Source of the DNA: Streptomyces sp. WM6386
GTDB taxonomy: Bacteria; Actinomycetota; Actinomycetes; Streptomycetales; Streptomycetaceae
NCBI RefSeq assembly: GCF_000972385.1
Contig: NZ_JXTE01000025.1
Span: 30,000 to 93,999, forward strand
Direction of reading: 5' to 3'
Length of the DNA: 64,000 nucleotides
This document shows positions 7,952-16,387 of the stretch, piece after piece. The stretch's first letter is position 1; every line of letters begins with the position of its first letter. A program made the translations under genes and the position numbers. Below the pieces are notes generated by a model, which searched no databases, had not been told where the DNA came from, and saw only the letters and a program-made list of their open reading frames with translations.

Positions 7952-8926
7952 TCAGTGCTGGCCCCAGATGTTCGTCGCCGTCTTCCGGGGAGTCGGCGTG
8001 AGGGTGCCTCCGAAGGCATCGGGGTAGTGGGCTTCGATGGCCCGTCGCATGCCTTCCTCCCAGCCGACCCGGCAGTCCCCGATCAGCGACCGCCGCCTGG
8101 TGTTGTCGGAGGCGAACGACTGGCGGGACCCGGCGCCCGGGACGAAGTCGACCTTCAGCTCAGCCCACCGGGCGAGCACAGTGCAGTACTCACGCAGCGA
8201 GAGGGCATCGTCGCCGGCCAGGTTGACGATGGTCGGTCTCGTCGAGGCCACATCCCAGAGGCGGGGCAGGAACATGGTCACGTCATCGGTACTGATGGGC
8301 GAGGACCAGATGTCGGATCCGTCCTCCGGAAGCCAGATGGGTTCGCCCGCGAGGATGCGGCCGAAGAACTCGATGGGCACACCACCCCACCCGCTGGGGC
8401 CGTAGCAGACGTTGAGGCGGGCAATGGTGGTACGCAGGCCGAGAACGCGGGCGAACGCGCGGACGGCCGCCTCAGCAGCCAGCTTCCCGATCGGATAGGT
8501 CGGCGCGTACGGGGCGTGACCGCCGAGCGGATCACTCTCCACGATCAGGTGGTCCACGGTCGGCGGCTGCTTGTAGACGGCGAACGCCGAGACGAAGACG
8601 AATGCCTCGGCCGTACGGCAATGGTGCATCAGCATTCCCGCGGCCACCGCGTTGACCTGGGCCGCGGTGTCCGAGTCGGGCTGTCCCCGGTACGGCGCGG
8701 CGTGGACGACGTGGGTGAAGTCCGACGGCAATCCGTCGGTGTCGTCGGCGCCCATGGCCCAGGGGACGGTCCTGATTCCGAGAGACTCCAGATGCCGTCT
8801 GACCGCCGGGTCACTGAAGCGCGCCGCGCACCAGACCTCGTTGTCCTGCGCCAGCGCCTCTGCCGCCGGCCGGAACGCCTGGCCGGTCGCTCCGGTGAAG
8901 AGAATCTTCCTGTCCGTCAGCGTCAC
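7952..8926 (-). CDS. NAD-dependent epimerase/dehydratase-family protein
   Basis: 324 residues of the extended SDR type. The nucleotide-binding segment reads TGATGQAFRPAAEAL, where the third glycine of GxxGxxG is replaced by Phe. The catalytic Ser (FVFVSAFAVY) and Tyr-x3-Lys (YPIGK) are present. Family members act on sugar nucleotides, hydroxysteroids or dihydroflavonols; in this context a 3-beta-hydroxysteroid-dehydrogenase-like or dihydrodiol role is conceivable but unproven. It lies 81 bases downstream of the enoyl-CoA hydratase gene as the last gene of the operon that starts at 12467. Confidence 0.8.
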   Translation of the reverse strand: MTLTDRKILFTGATGQAFRPAAEALAQDNEVWCAARFSDPAVRRHLESLGIRTVPWAMGADDTDGLPSDFTHVVHAAPYRGQPDSDTAAQVNAVAAGMLMHHCRTAEAFVFVSAFAVYKQPPTVDHLIVESDPLGGHAPYAPTYPIGKLAAEAAVRAFARVLGLRTTIARLNVCYGPSGWGGVPIEFFGRILAGEPIWLPEDGSDIWSSPISTDDVTMFLPRLWDVASTRPTIVNLAGDDALSLREYCTVLARWAELKVDFVPGAGSRQSFASDNTRRRSLIGDCRVGWEEGMRRAIEAHYPDAFGGTLTPTPRKTATNIWGQH

Positions 8927-9007
8927 TGTTTCGCCCTCCGGTCCGGTCGATGCCGGCCCTCAGCAGCAGTACCGGTCTGCAAGCCCGCGTGGTTGCGCCT
9001 GGCGTTC

Positions 9008-9781
9008 CTACTCCCGCTGCCATACCGGGGCCCGCTTCTTTGAGAAGGCCACCGCCCCTTCGCGGGCGTCCGCCGAATTCCGGACCGGGTCCACAATGGC
9101 CGCCTGCCGGTCGAACGCCTCGCTGGACGGCCAGTCCTGCGACTCGACCACGACGCGTTTGGAAGCGGCGACCGCCAGCGGTCCGTTGGCGGCGATGCGC
9201 TCGGCCAGGTGACGTGCCTCCGCCAGCGCGCCGCCGGGCGGCGTCAGTCGGGTGATGAGGCCGAGGCGTTCCGCAGCCTCGGCTCCGAGCCGCTCACCGG
9301 TCAGGATGAGCTCCATCGCACGGTGGTAGGGGATGCGGCGAGGCAGCCGAAGCAGGCCACCGCCCGAGGCACACTGGCCCAGCCGTACCTCGGGCAGTCC
9401 GAAGACCGCGTCCTGGGCCGCCACCACGAGGTCGCAGGCCAGGACGATCTCGAAGCCGCCGCCCATGGCGGCACCCTCGACCGCAGCGATCACCGGGGTG
9501 CGCGGCGGCTGCCGGACGATCCCGGCGAAGCCGCGCTCGCTGCGCGGCAACTTGCCGCCGGCGGCGAAGGCTTTCAGATCCATCCCGGCGCTGAACGTTC
9601 CGTTGCTGCCGGTGATGACGGCGACGGAGAGGGACGGGGTGGCGTCGAGTTCGTCGAAGGCTGCCGAGAGGGCCTGCGCTGTGTCGTAGTCGATGGCGTT
9701 CCGCACGGCGGGACGGTCGATGGTGATGACCATGACGCCGTTCTCGCGCTCGACGGCGACCTGTTCCTGGGCCACGGTCAC
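9008..9781 (-). CDS. Enoyl-CoA hydratase/isomerase family protein
   Basis: 257 residues of the crotonase fold. The oxyanion-hole segments are visible: FSAGMDLKAFAAGG near residue 63 and VEGAAMGGGFEIVLACDL near residue 100. Expected catalytic region: FGLPEVRLGQCASGGG, which has Glu in LPEV but lacks the classical second Glu. GTG 9781 overlaps the aldehyde dehydrogenase stop as GTGA, showing translational coupling. It probably hydrates or rearranges an enoyl-CoA made by the cluster's acyl-CoA dehydrogenases. Confidence 0.88.
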   Translation of the reverse strand: MTVAQEQVAVERENGVMVITIDRPAVRNAIDYDTAQALSAAFDELDATPSLSVAVITGSNGTFSAGMDLKAFAAGGKLPRSERGFAGIVRQPPRTPVIAAVEGAAMGGGFEIVLACDLVVAAQDAVFGLPEVRLGQCASGGGLLRLPRRIPYHRAMELILTGERLGAEAAERLGLITRLTPPGGALAEARHLAERIAANGPLAVAASKRVVVESQDWPSSEAFDRQAAIVDPVRNSADAREGAVAFSKKRAPVWQRE

Positions 9782-11232
9782 CGCACGCCCCACAGCACGG
9801 CCTTGGTCTCCAGGTACTCCTCGAGCCCCGCTTCGCCGAACTCGCGCCCGATGCCACTGCGCTTGTAGCCGCCGAACGGACCGTGTGGATTGGTACCGCC
9901 GCCACCTCCGTTGAGCACGAGCATGCCGGTACGCACCTGCTGGGCCACGGCAAAGGCCCGCTTCGGGTCGGCTGCCCAGATAGCGCCGGAGAGTCCGAAG
10001 TCGGAGTCGTTGGCGACGGCCACGGCCTCGGTGTCGTCGTCGAACGGGATGACCACACCTACCGGGCCGAAGATCTCCTCCTGGGCGATGCGCATGGAGT
10101 TGCGTACGTCCGCGAAGAGCGTGGGTTCGTGGAAGAAGCCCGCGTCGAGGCCGACGGGCCGCCCGCCTCCGTGCACCAGCCGTGCTCCCTCCTCCTGTCC
10201 GATCCGCACATAGCGCTCGACCCGCTCGCGCTGTGCCTCGCGGATGAGCGGGCCCATGTCGGTGGCAGGGTCGTCGGGGTCGCCGACCTTGAGCCCGGCC
10301 AGCGCACCCGAAAGGCGCTCGACGGTCTCGTCGTAGCGGCTGCGGTGCACCAGCACCCTGGTCAGACAGGCGCAGCCCTGGCCGCTGTGGCGGGTGAAAC
10401 CGAGTGCGGCGTGCGGTATGGCGCGGTCCAGGTCCGCGTCGTCGAGAAGGATGTTGGCCGACTTGCCGCCCAGTTCCAGCACGACCTTCTTGATGCCGGG
10501 AGCGGCCTGCGCCATGATCTTGGCGCCCACGGCGTCCGAACCGGTGAAGGTGACGACGTCGACCCCGGCGTGCGTGGTGAGACGCTCCCCGGCCGCGATG
10601 TCCCCGCTCACGACATTGAGCACACCCGCCGGTATCTCCGCCTGTTCGGCGACCTCGGCGATCAACAGGGCCGCGAGGGGGGTGTACGGCGAGGGCTTGA
10701 GCACGATCGTGCAGCCCGCGGCCAGCACGGGCGCGACCTTGCTCATGTTGGTGAAGAACGGGTAGTTGAACGGCGTGATGGCCGCGACCACCCCGGCGGC
10801 CTCGCGAAGCACCACGCCCTGGCCGATGCCGGCGCCGAAAGTGGGCGGCATGGGGCGGCTGAACGGGAAGGTGGCCAGCACCCGATCCGCCATGTCCTTC
10901 AAGTGGTCCAGCCCGGACTGCACTTGAAGAGTCTGCGCGAGTTTACGGGGCGCTCCGGCCTCAGCGATGGTGAGATCCACGATCTCGGACCGCCGGGCGG
11001 CCAGCAGGTCGGAGAACCTGCGGAGAACTGCTGCCCGCTCCGCGGGGGTGGTCCGCCCCCAGGGCCCTTCGTCGAACGCGCGCCGGGCCGCCAGCACGGC
11101 GTCGTCGATGTCCGCGACCGTCGCCTGCGGTACCTTGGCGAGTTCTTCCCCGGTCGCCGGGTTGATCACGGCGAGCGCCGTGTCACCCGAGCCTTCGGAC
11201 CACTTGCCGTCGATGTACAGGCGACGTTCCAC
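9778..11232 (-). CDS. NAD(P)-dependent aldehyde dehydrogenase
   Basis: 484 residues, the normal family length. Catalytic Cys287 is in SGQGCACLTR and general base Glu253 is in ELGGKSAN; the cofactor segment ITPFNYPFF lies near residue 152. It oxidises an aldehyde to the acid, or to acyl-CoA if CoA-dependent. It is strongly paralogous to the dehydrogenase at 20169, including the GGGGGTNPHGPFGGYK tail. It lies 21 bases downstream of the ferredoxin gene and is coupled to the hydratase gene after it. Confidence 0.93.
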   Translation of the reverse strand: MERRLYIDGKWSEGSGDTALAVINPATGEELAKVPQATVADIDDAVLAARRAFDEGPWGRTTPAERAAVLRRFSDLLAARRSEIVDLTIAEAGAPRKLAQTLQVQSGLDHLKDMADRVLATFPFSRPMPPTFGAGIGQGVVLREAAGVVAAITPFNYPFFTNMSKVAPVLAAGCTIVLKPSPYTPLAALLIAEVAEQAEIPAGVLNVVSGDIAAGERLTTHAGVDVVTFTGSDAVGAKIMAQAAPGIKKVVLELGGKSANILLDDADLDRAIPHAALGFTRHSGQGCACLTRVLVHRSRYDETVERLSGALAGLKVGDPDDPATDMGPLIREAQRERVERYVRIGQEEGARLVHGGGRPVGLDAGFFHEPTLFADVRNSMRIAQEEIFGPVGVVIPFDDDTEAVAVANDSDFGLSGAIWAADPKRAFAVAQQVRTGMLVLNGGGGGTNPHGPFGGYKRSGIGREFGEAGLEEYLETKAVLWGVR

Positions 11233-11253
11233 GGCTCGTTCTCTCTCTTTCCG

Positions 11254-11469
11254 TCAGACAGTGCGAGGGGACAGGATGATGGCGTGCTCAGGGCAGGCCT
11301 CGGCGGCCTCGGCCGCCTCCTTGACCGCGGTACCGGAGAGTTCGCCCGTCTCCGCGTGGGCGAAGCCCATCTCGTCGAGTCGGAACACACGCGGGGCGGT
11401 CTCGGTACAGATGCCGTAGCCGCAGCACTTGGTCCGGTCGACGCGGATCTCCGCGCTCTCCGCGCTCAT
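11254..11469 (-). CDS. Small single-cluster ferredoxin (CxxYxxC type)
   Basis: 71 residues. The cluster motif is Cys15-Cys16-Gly-Tyr18-x2-Cys21 followed by ETAPRVF, with the distal ligand in EACPEHA. Tyrosine again replaces the second cluster cysteine. The ATG shares one base with the stop of the upstream amidohydrolase gene (TGATG), so the two are translationally coupled. No oxygenase gene lies in this operon, so its partner must be encoded elsewhere; the P450 at 21709 is a candidate. Confidence 0.85.
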   Translation of the reverse strand: MSAESAEIRVDRTKCCGYGICTETAPRVFRLDEMGFAHAETGELSGTAVKEAAEAAEACPEHAIILSPRTV

Positions 11470-12467
11470 CAGATGTTCTTGAGCAACTTCAGGGCGTTAC
11501 CACTGCGGATCTTCTCCCGGTCGTCCTCACTCAGGCCGAATCCGTCGGTCAGGTCGCCTGCGTGGCTGTCGGAGCCGGAGAAGTTGTCGCCGTACAGCAG
11601 GTGGTCGACGCCGACGACCTCGGTGACGGCCCGTCGCATGGCCGGGTGGTGGACGTCCAGGTCGTAGTAGAAGTTCGAGGCGTACTCGATGACGTCCTTC
11701 TTGTTCTTCGAGTCGGGCGCCATGGTCTTGTTGGTCTCGTTGAACCGCCACAGCTGGTAGGGGATGAAACCGCCGCCGTGGGTGATGTAGATCTTGAGCT
11801 GCGGGAAGTCGTCGAGGACTCCGCCGTTGATCAGGTGCCAGAAGAAGAGCGTCTCGTCATGGTTCATACCCACGATCGACGTGGTGTCGTAGGGGTCCGT
11901 GTTCGCCTTCTCGCCCCAGGTGACGGACTGGTTGTAGCCGTGCACGAAGACCATCACGTCCAGCTCGCAGAGCTTCTCCCACAGCGGCCGGAACGACGGG
12001 TCGGAGACCTCCTTGTCGCCGAAGTTGGCTCCGCCCATGCTGATGCCGGACGCGCCGAACCGCGTGACCGTACGCTCCAGTTCGGCCGCGGCGGCCTTGG
12101 GGTCCTGAGCGGGGACGTGCGCCCAGTACTTGAGGACCTCGGGGTCGTTGGCACAGTACGCCGCCAAGCTGTCGTTGACCTCCTGAGCGAACCGGATGGC
12201 GAACTCCGGTTCGGTGTGATAGTTGACCATGTGGAACGGCATCGACAGCACGGCCTTGTCGATGCCGGCCTTACGGAAGGACTCGAGCCGGAGCTCCGGA
12301 GCCCAGCGCTCCGCGTAGATCTGCTCGATCGTGGGAGCCTCGGGATTGCTCGTACCGAGCGTCCAGTCCCCGATCCGCAGGGTGCCGTTCTCCCAGAACG
12401 GACCCCAGTGGGGGTGCTTGTCGAACATCGCCGTAGTCAGTTGGTGCGCATGCAGATCGAGAAGCAT
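11469..12467 (-). CDS. Amidohydrolase-family (ACMSD-like) metal-dependent hydrolase/decarboxylase
   Basis: 332 residues. It starts MLLDLHAHQL, with the His-x-His metal pair (His6, His8) of TIM-barrel amidohydrolases. It also has ITHGGGFIPYQ and the late Asp in LLYGDNFSG, as in 2-amino-3-carboxymuconate-semialdehyde decarboxylase relatives. Such enzymes in aromatic pathways remove a carboxylate or open a ring product. It is first in the operon amidohydrolase-ferredoxin-aldehyde dehydrogenase-hydratase-epimerase, under the palindrome at 12551. ATG 12467 has GGGAG upstream. Confidence 0.85.
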   Translation of the reverse strand: MLLDLHAHQLTTAMFDKHPHWGPFWENGTLRIGDWTLGTSNPEAPTIEQIYAERWAPELRLESFRKAGIDKAVLSMPFHMVNYHTEPEFAIRFAQEVNDSLAAYCANDPEVLKYWAHVPAQDPKAAAAELERTVTRFGASGISMGGANFGDKEVSDPSFRPLWEKLCELDVMVFVHGYNQSVTWGEKANTDPYDTTSIVGMNHDETLFFWHLINGGVLDDFPQLKIYITHGGGFIPYQLWRFNETNKTMAPDSKNKKDVIEYASNFYYDLDVHHPAMRRAVTEVVGVDHLLYGDNFSGSDSHAGDLTDGFGLSEDDREKIRSGNALKLLKNI

Positions 12468-12539
12468 GGTGCGACTCCCTGGTCGGGCCGGAACACGGTA
12501 TGAGCGCCATGGGCCGTTGCCCGTGCGCGCATGGATCAG

Positions 12540-13943
12540 TTAGGCATGATGAACAGAATTAGTCAATGGTGTTCTATTTGCTTCGGTGACGACGAAGTCC
12601 GGAGTGCCTGGAGACCCCAGCCAGGCACGCACCCACAGACGCAGACCGAGCACGTCCACCGCGCGCCCGGGCCGTGTCACCACCCTCGCCGCAGCCCTAC
12701 GCCCCCGTCCGGCATCCGGCATCGAGGTGACGGTGACGTCGGCGATGTCGGGATGTCTGCGCAGCAGTGCCTCGATCTCGGCGTCGGACGCGACGTGGGC
12801 CCGGCTCGCGGGTGCGTCCGCCCAGTCACCGAGGAACACGTAGCCGGCCTCGTCCTTCCAGGCTCGTTCACGGAGCCCGGACCGGCCGCTGTCAGCGACA
12901 GCCCCTGAACGGTTCACCCACAGCTCTCCGGTCACCCGCGGTGGACACGACCGTCCCTGGCCGTCGCGGACATCGAGTTCGACCCCGGGCAGCGGCCGAC
13001 CGATCGAGCCGAGCCGTTCACCGCCGGACCGATGGGTGTCCGGATCCAGCACCGCCGCTACCGGCTCGACCGGCTCGGGTACATAGGTGCGCACGAAATC
13101 CGACTCGGGAAACAGCCGAAGCGCTCGCTCCAGAAGCGACCGGGGCAGGGGCTCACCGTCGTACACGATCACTCTGGGTGCCGGAGCACGTCGACCCGAT
13201 CCGTGCATCTCCCAGTGCTCGACGATCCTGCCGAGCATGGTGGGGGCCACCAGGGCGTGCGTGACGCCGTTGTGAGCGACCGCCGCCAGCCAGGCCTCGG
13301 GACTGAAGCCGGGCAGCTGAACCAGACGGCGTCCCGCGCGGAGGCTGCCGAGCGTCGCGATCACGCTGGTGAACCGGTGCGGCTCCAGGCAGATCAAGGC
13401 CGCCTCACCAGGGCCGGCGAGAGCGAAGTCCGGCGCGTCAAGAACGGGTCGGTACAGGTCTTGATGCCTCAGGGACACGGTTTCGCCGTCATCGGCACAG
13501 AGCAACAGGGCGGCGGCATGCGGTTCGACGCGGGCGGGACCGACGGAACGAGGCGGTGGAGAGGCCGTAGCGGCAAGCCAGTCCGTCGCGGTGAGCGCAC
13601 CAGGTGCCGAGACGAGCCGGGCGCCTCGGGCGGCGCTGTCCACAATGACGAGGCCCGGTCCGGTCCTGTGCAGGATGTCACGCAGCCGGGCTGCTCCCCA
13701 CCTGTGATCCAGGGGCAGCAATGGCCGTCCCCCGAAGGCGCTCGCGAAGAGCGCCAATACGAAGGCGGGACCCCCCGGGCCGATGAACACAACGGGCCCG
13801 GCGCCAGCCGCCTCCACCATCGCCGCACCGGTCAGGGCCCCGCGCCGCAGATCGGAGAGCGAGAGTGCCGACCTTTCGAGCCCGAGGACCTCGCGGTCCG
13901 GCGTATCCCGCACGGCTTGGTCCAGCAGCATGGCGATGCTCAC
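12540..13943 (-). CDS. AMP-ligase (acyl-CoA synthetase) homologue with degenerate active site
   Basis: 467 residues with the overall layout of an ANL-family acyl-CoA synthetase and clear similarity to the intact paralogue at 44477 (GVTHALVAPTMLGRIVEHWE, ERALRLFPESDFV). The phosphate-binding loop, YTSGTT in the paralogue, is CADDGETVS here. The A5 motif (YGLTET) has become YVPEPVEP, and the C-terminal catalytic lysine motif is replaced by RTPLTNSVHHA, encoded by operator DNA. It probably cannot adenylate a substrate and may be a decaying or scaffolding protein. GTG 13943 is chosen for GGGGAGG upstream and for alignment with the paralogue. Confidence 0.75.
   Translation of the reverse strand: MSIAMLLDQAVRDTPDREVLGLERSALSLSDLRRGALTGAAMVEAAGAGPVVFIGPGGPAFVLALFASAFGGRPLLPLDHRWGAARLRDILHRTGPGLVIVDSAARGARLVSAPGALTATDWLAATASPPPRSVGPARVEPHAAALLLCADDGETVSLRHQDLYRPVLDAPDFALAGPGEAALICLEPHRFTSVIATLGSLRAGRRLVQLPGFSPEAWLAAVAHNGVTHALVAPTMLGRIVEHWEMHGSGRRAPAPRVIVYDGEPLPRSLLERALRLFPESDFVRTYVPEPVEPVAAVLDPDTHRSGGERLGSIGRPLPGVELDVRDGQGRSCPPRVTGELWVNRSGAVADSGRSGLRERAWKDEAGYVFLGDWADAPASRAHVASDAEIEALLRRHPDIADVTVTSMPDAGRGRRAAARVVTRPGRAVDVLGLRLWVRAWLGSPGTPDFVVTEANRTPLTNSVHHA
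12551..12574. promoter_or_regulatory. 24-bp palindrome, strong copy (copy 6)
   Basis: GAACAGAAT at the left and GGTGTTC at the right, 24 bp long. The first nine bases are identical to the near-perfect copy at 45961. It lies about 84 bases upstream of the amidohydrolase start and overlaps the last codons of the AMP-ligase-like gene. Confidence 0.65.
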
Positions 13944-13964
13944 TCGGCCCACCTCCCCCACCGC

Positions 13965-14306
13965 TCAGTCGGACGAAGGCAGCGGTTTGGCGGCCTTGAC
14001 GCCCAGCTGCCGCCCATCGACGGCCAGCGGCCCCGCGCCGCCCTTGGTGCACAGCAGCTCCAGGCCGGACGTCTCATCGTGGTAGCGCTTGCCGAGCAGG
14101 ACCACCTCGTGATCCGAAGCCGAGCCGGGAACTGCCGACCCGGCACTTTCGAGGGGAGTCAGCGCCGCGCCCGCGCAGGTGAGATTGACCGGCCGCGCCG
14201 GGGGACGTACGACCACCACCTCAACGCCGGACGAAAGACCGCGCAACCGCGCGCCTGTCGCGAAGGTCGAGGAGGGGCCAACGGACTCTGTATCAGGGGT
14301 GCCCAT
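13965..14306 (-). CDS. Small protein of unknown function upstream of the ligase-like gene
   Basis: 113 residues if started at ATG 14306. I do not recognise the family. It has a C-terminal region LGKRYHDETSGLELLCTKGG followed by LAVDGRQLGVKAAKPLPSSD, which looks like a compact beta-rich domain with two cysteines in the protein. No ribosome binding site precedes the ATG; instead the 24-bp palindrome ends only 10 bases upstream, suggesting a leaderless transcript. It is directly followed by the AMP-ligase homologue and so is probably cotranscribed with it. Confidence 0.55.
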   Translation of the reverse strand: MGTPDTESVGPSSTFATGARLRGLSSGVEVVVVRPPARPVNLTCAGAALTPLESAGSAVPGSASDHEVVLLGKRYHDETSGLELLCTKGGAGPLAVDGRQLGVKAAKPLPSSD

Positions 14307-14316
14307 AGAGGAGACG

Positions 14317-14340
14317 GTACAACTTTTACGATATCTGTTC
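14317..14340. promoter_or_regulatory. 24-bp palindrome (copy 7)
   Basis: GTACA at the left and TATCTGTTC at the right, 24 bp. It lies immediately before the small-protein/AMP-ligase unit and only 8 bases beyond the 3' end of the TetR gene whose stop is at 14348. Confidence 0.5.
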
Positions 14341-14347
14341 AAGCAGT

Positions 14348-15055
14348 CTAATCGAATGTGGGCCTGGGCAGCACTCGGAGAAGTGTGGCCGCCCCGGAAG
14401 CGCCGGCGTGCCGATCGTCGACGTTTCCTGCCCGGCCGCCGACAAGCGCCCAGAAGGCGTCCACTCGCTGATCGACCGAGCCGGCCCGGCCACCAGGGAC
14501 CAGGAAGTCGGCGAGGGCGATACGAAGAGCGAGCTCCGCCGCGTCCTGACGGGTGACGACCCCAGCCCGTACGGCTACGGCCGAGTCCAGGGCCGGCGTC
14601 AGCACGCGAACGACCACTTGGACGATCTCCGGGAAGTGGCGCTGGAGATGTGACAGCACGTACGCCGGCTCATTGTCGAAGAGCATCTGCGAATCGGGCA
14701 CCACCTCCGCCATGCCCGGCAGACTCTCCATCACCACGTGCACTCGGCGTTCTGCCGCGGGTTCCGCCCTCACCGCCTCGTGCAAGGCTCGCTCCCACCG
14801 GTGCCGCACCTGCTCGTTCATGCATTCGAGCAGCACTTCCCGGGTGCCGAAGTAACGGTAGACCGTGCCGCGGGACACACCCGCAGCGGCGGCTGCTGTG
14901 GCCATCGAGAGCGCTGCGACACCCTCGCGGGCAGCCACCAGTAGCGCGCCCGAGAGGATGCGCTGCACCATCTGCGTCTCCCGCGCCGCCGCTTTTGCAT
15001 CCGCCGCCGCGAATCTGTGGTCGGCCTGTCGTGACCCGTCCCCGGTCGCGTTCAT
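14348..15055 (-). CDS. TetR-family transcriptional regulator
   Basis: 235 residues from ATG 15055, chosen for GAGGAG upstream. The helix-turn-helix reads SMATAAAAAGVSRGTVYRYF then GTREVLLECM, nearly the same recognition helix as the regulators at 1329 and 55175. The ligand domain shares the segment ALRIALADFLVPGG. It sits between the split-Rieske operon and the AMP-ligase-like unit. A near-perfect 20-bp palindrome at 15164, unlike the 24-bp motif, may be its own operator. Confidence 0.9.
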   Translation of the reverse strand: MNATGDGSRQADHRFAAADAKAAARETQMVQRILSGALLVAAREGVAALSMATAAAAAGVSRGTVYRYFGTREVLLECMNEQVRHRWERALHEAVRAEPAAERRVHVVMESLPGMAEVVPDSQMLFDNEPAYVLSHLQRHFPEIVQVVVRVLTPALDSAVAVRAGVVTRQDAAELALRIALADFLVPGGRAGSVDQRVDAFWALVGGRAGNVDDRHAGASGAATLLRVLPRPTFD

Positions 15056-15163
15056 GCCGCGGCTCCTCCTCGCTTGCCGAGGCGCGGCACAAAGCCGAGC
15101 CCCCCGGCATGTCGAGGTGCATGCAAACGCCGAAGCGGCACGGCGACTCTGCCGGACTGGGGA

Positions 15164-15183
15164 GACGTTATGTACGTTACGTC
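15164..15183. promoter_or_regulatory. Palindrome upstream of a TetR gene
   Basis: GACGT and ACGTC arms flank a GTAC centre in a 20-bp element, about 108 bases upstream of the TetR start at 15055. Such size and symmetry are typical of TetR operators. It differs from the 24-bp cluster motif. Confidence 0.5.
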
Positions 15184-15274
15184 CCTGCGAGAGCCTAGGC
15201 TCGCGTTTCGGAGGGGTCAATCCACTTGCGTCAGGTATCTTGCGTCGGCAATCTGCCCCAGGTTTTCGCGCACG

Positions 15275-16345
15275 TCACCGAGGGCGCTCGAGCCTCATCT
15301 GTTCGGTGACGTCCCGGCCCGGGTCACCGTCGGCCAGGTAAGAGTAGTCGCCGCGCCGCTGGCGATCGACGAGTTCCTGGTGGACCTTGCGAAACCTCAG
15401 GCCGGCGGCGTCGAACCGGGAGTTCATGTCCTTCTCGTCGGTGCTGCGGTCAAGATAGAGCGGGTTCTGGGGACGCACGGCCCAGTTGTCCTGGCCGCCG
15501 ACGATGTGCGTGCTGAACGGAAAGACGGTTCGGGCCAGCTTCGTCGTGTGCTGAACGTTGTAGGTGACCGGCGTGCGGGTACGCCCCGGTGTCTCCGGGT
15601 TGGCCGGATGAAGCATGCGCACCGACATGCCGGGGTTGAAGTCGCCGTGCAGCAGACAGACCCCGCTGCGCACATGCACCATCGTGACCAGGCAGGCGTC
15701 CTGGGTGTCGGACTTGGCCAGCCCTCGCTGAATCTTGGGGGTGGGACGGCCGACGGCCGTGCGCGTCATGGTGACGGTCTCGGAGGTGGATTCGACCGTG
15801 ATCTCGTCGTGCTCCGAGAGCGGGTCGCCGGTCAGCCAGGAGTGCAGGAAGTCGGCGTGGGTGAGGTCGAGCAGGTTTTCACAGATCAGCTCGTAGCTGC
15901 AGTCGAAGATGACGTTCTGGTGGAAGTGGCGGGGCAGGCCGCCGGCTTCCGGCAGGTGCGGGACCCGCGGCACCAGATCCGGTGACGCGTTCGCCGGGTC
16001 GCCATACCAGACCCAGGCGTAGCCGTACCGCTCGACGACCGGGTAGCGGCCGGTGCCTGCGGTGAACTCGCTGGCGCGCAGCCGACCGCGGTCGCGATCG
16101 CGTGGCGAGTCCTCGGTCGCGACCAGGACACCGTTCTCACGGGCCAGATAGATCGGACGTCCGTGGATCACCCGCAGACTGGGGCGGCGCCCGATGAACA
16201 CGGTTTGCAGGACGGGGAACCACGCGTCGCGCAGGGCGAACGATCCGGGCCGGAAGCCCGCGGTGATCGATGCCGAACGGTTCTTGCGGTTGTCCACGGA
16301 CTCGGAGTCGGCGGACGCGGTGGTCGAGAGGTCGGTGGTCGTCAT
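15275..16345 (-). CDS. Rieske-oxygenase homologue with catalytic iron site but no Rieske cluster
   Basis: 356 residues, related to the KshA/VanA class of single-subunit Rieske oxygenases. The catalytic domain is complete: Asn157, Asp160, His163 and His168 (ENLLDLTHADFLH), and Asp286 (GQDNW). Asp160 matches the inter-subunit electron-bridging Asp of the family. The N-terminal domain keeps flanking strands (AWFPVLQ, RYGYAWVWYG) but is about 40 residues short. The first cysteine of the protein is Cys149, so no [2Fe-2S] cluster can be bound. The frame is open with no sign of a frameshift. ATG 16345 has AAGGAAGG upstream. It is last in the operon, 42 bases after the complementary Rieske-only gene. 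Confidence 0.9.
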   Translation of the reverse strand: MTTTDLSTTASADSESVDNRKNRSASITAGFRPGSFALRDAWFPVLQTVFIGRRPSLRVIHGRPIYLARENGVLVATEDSPRDRDRGRLRASEFTAGTGRYPVVERYGYAWVWYGDPANASPDLVPRVPHLPEAGGLPRHFHQNVIFDCSYELICENLLDLTHADFLHSWLTGDPLSEHDEITVESTSETVTMTRTAVGRPTPKIQRGLAKSDTQDACLVTMVHVRSGVCLLHGDFNPGMSVRMLHPANPETPGRTRTPVTYNVQHTTKLARTVFPFSTHIVGGQDNWAVRPQNPLYLDRSTDEKDMNSRFDAAGLRFRKVHQELVDRQRRGDYSYLADGDPGRDVTEQMRLERPR

Positions 16346-16387
16346 CGTCCTTCCTTTCACAGCAGGGGTCCATATACCGTCGAGGGA

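Noticed and set aside
15275..16345. Possibility that the missing Rieske motif is a frameshift artefact
   Set aside because: The frame is continuous, the flanking strands on both sides of the gap are in one frame, and no CxH or CxxH pair is visible in the other frames of 16000-16150.
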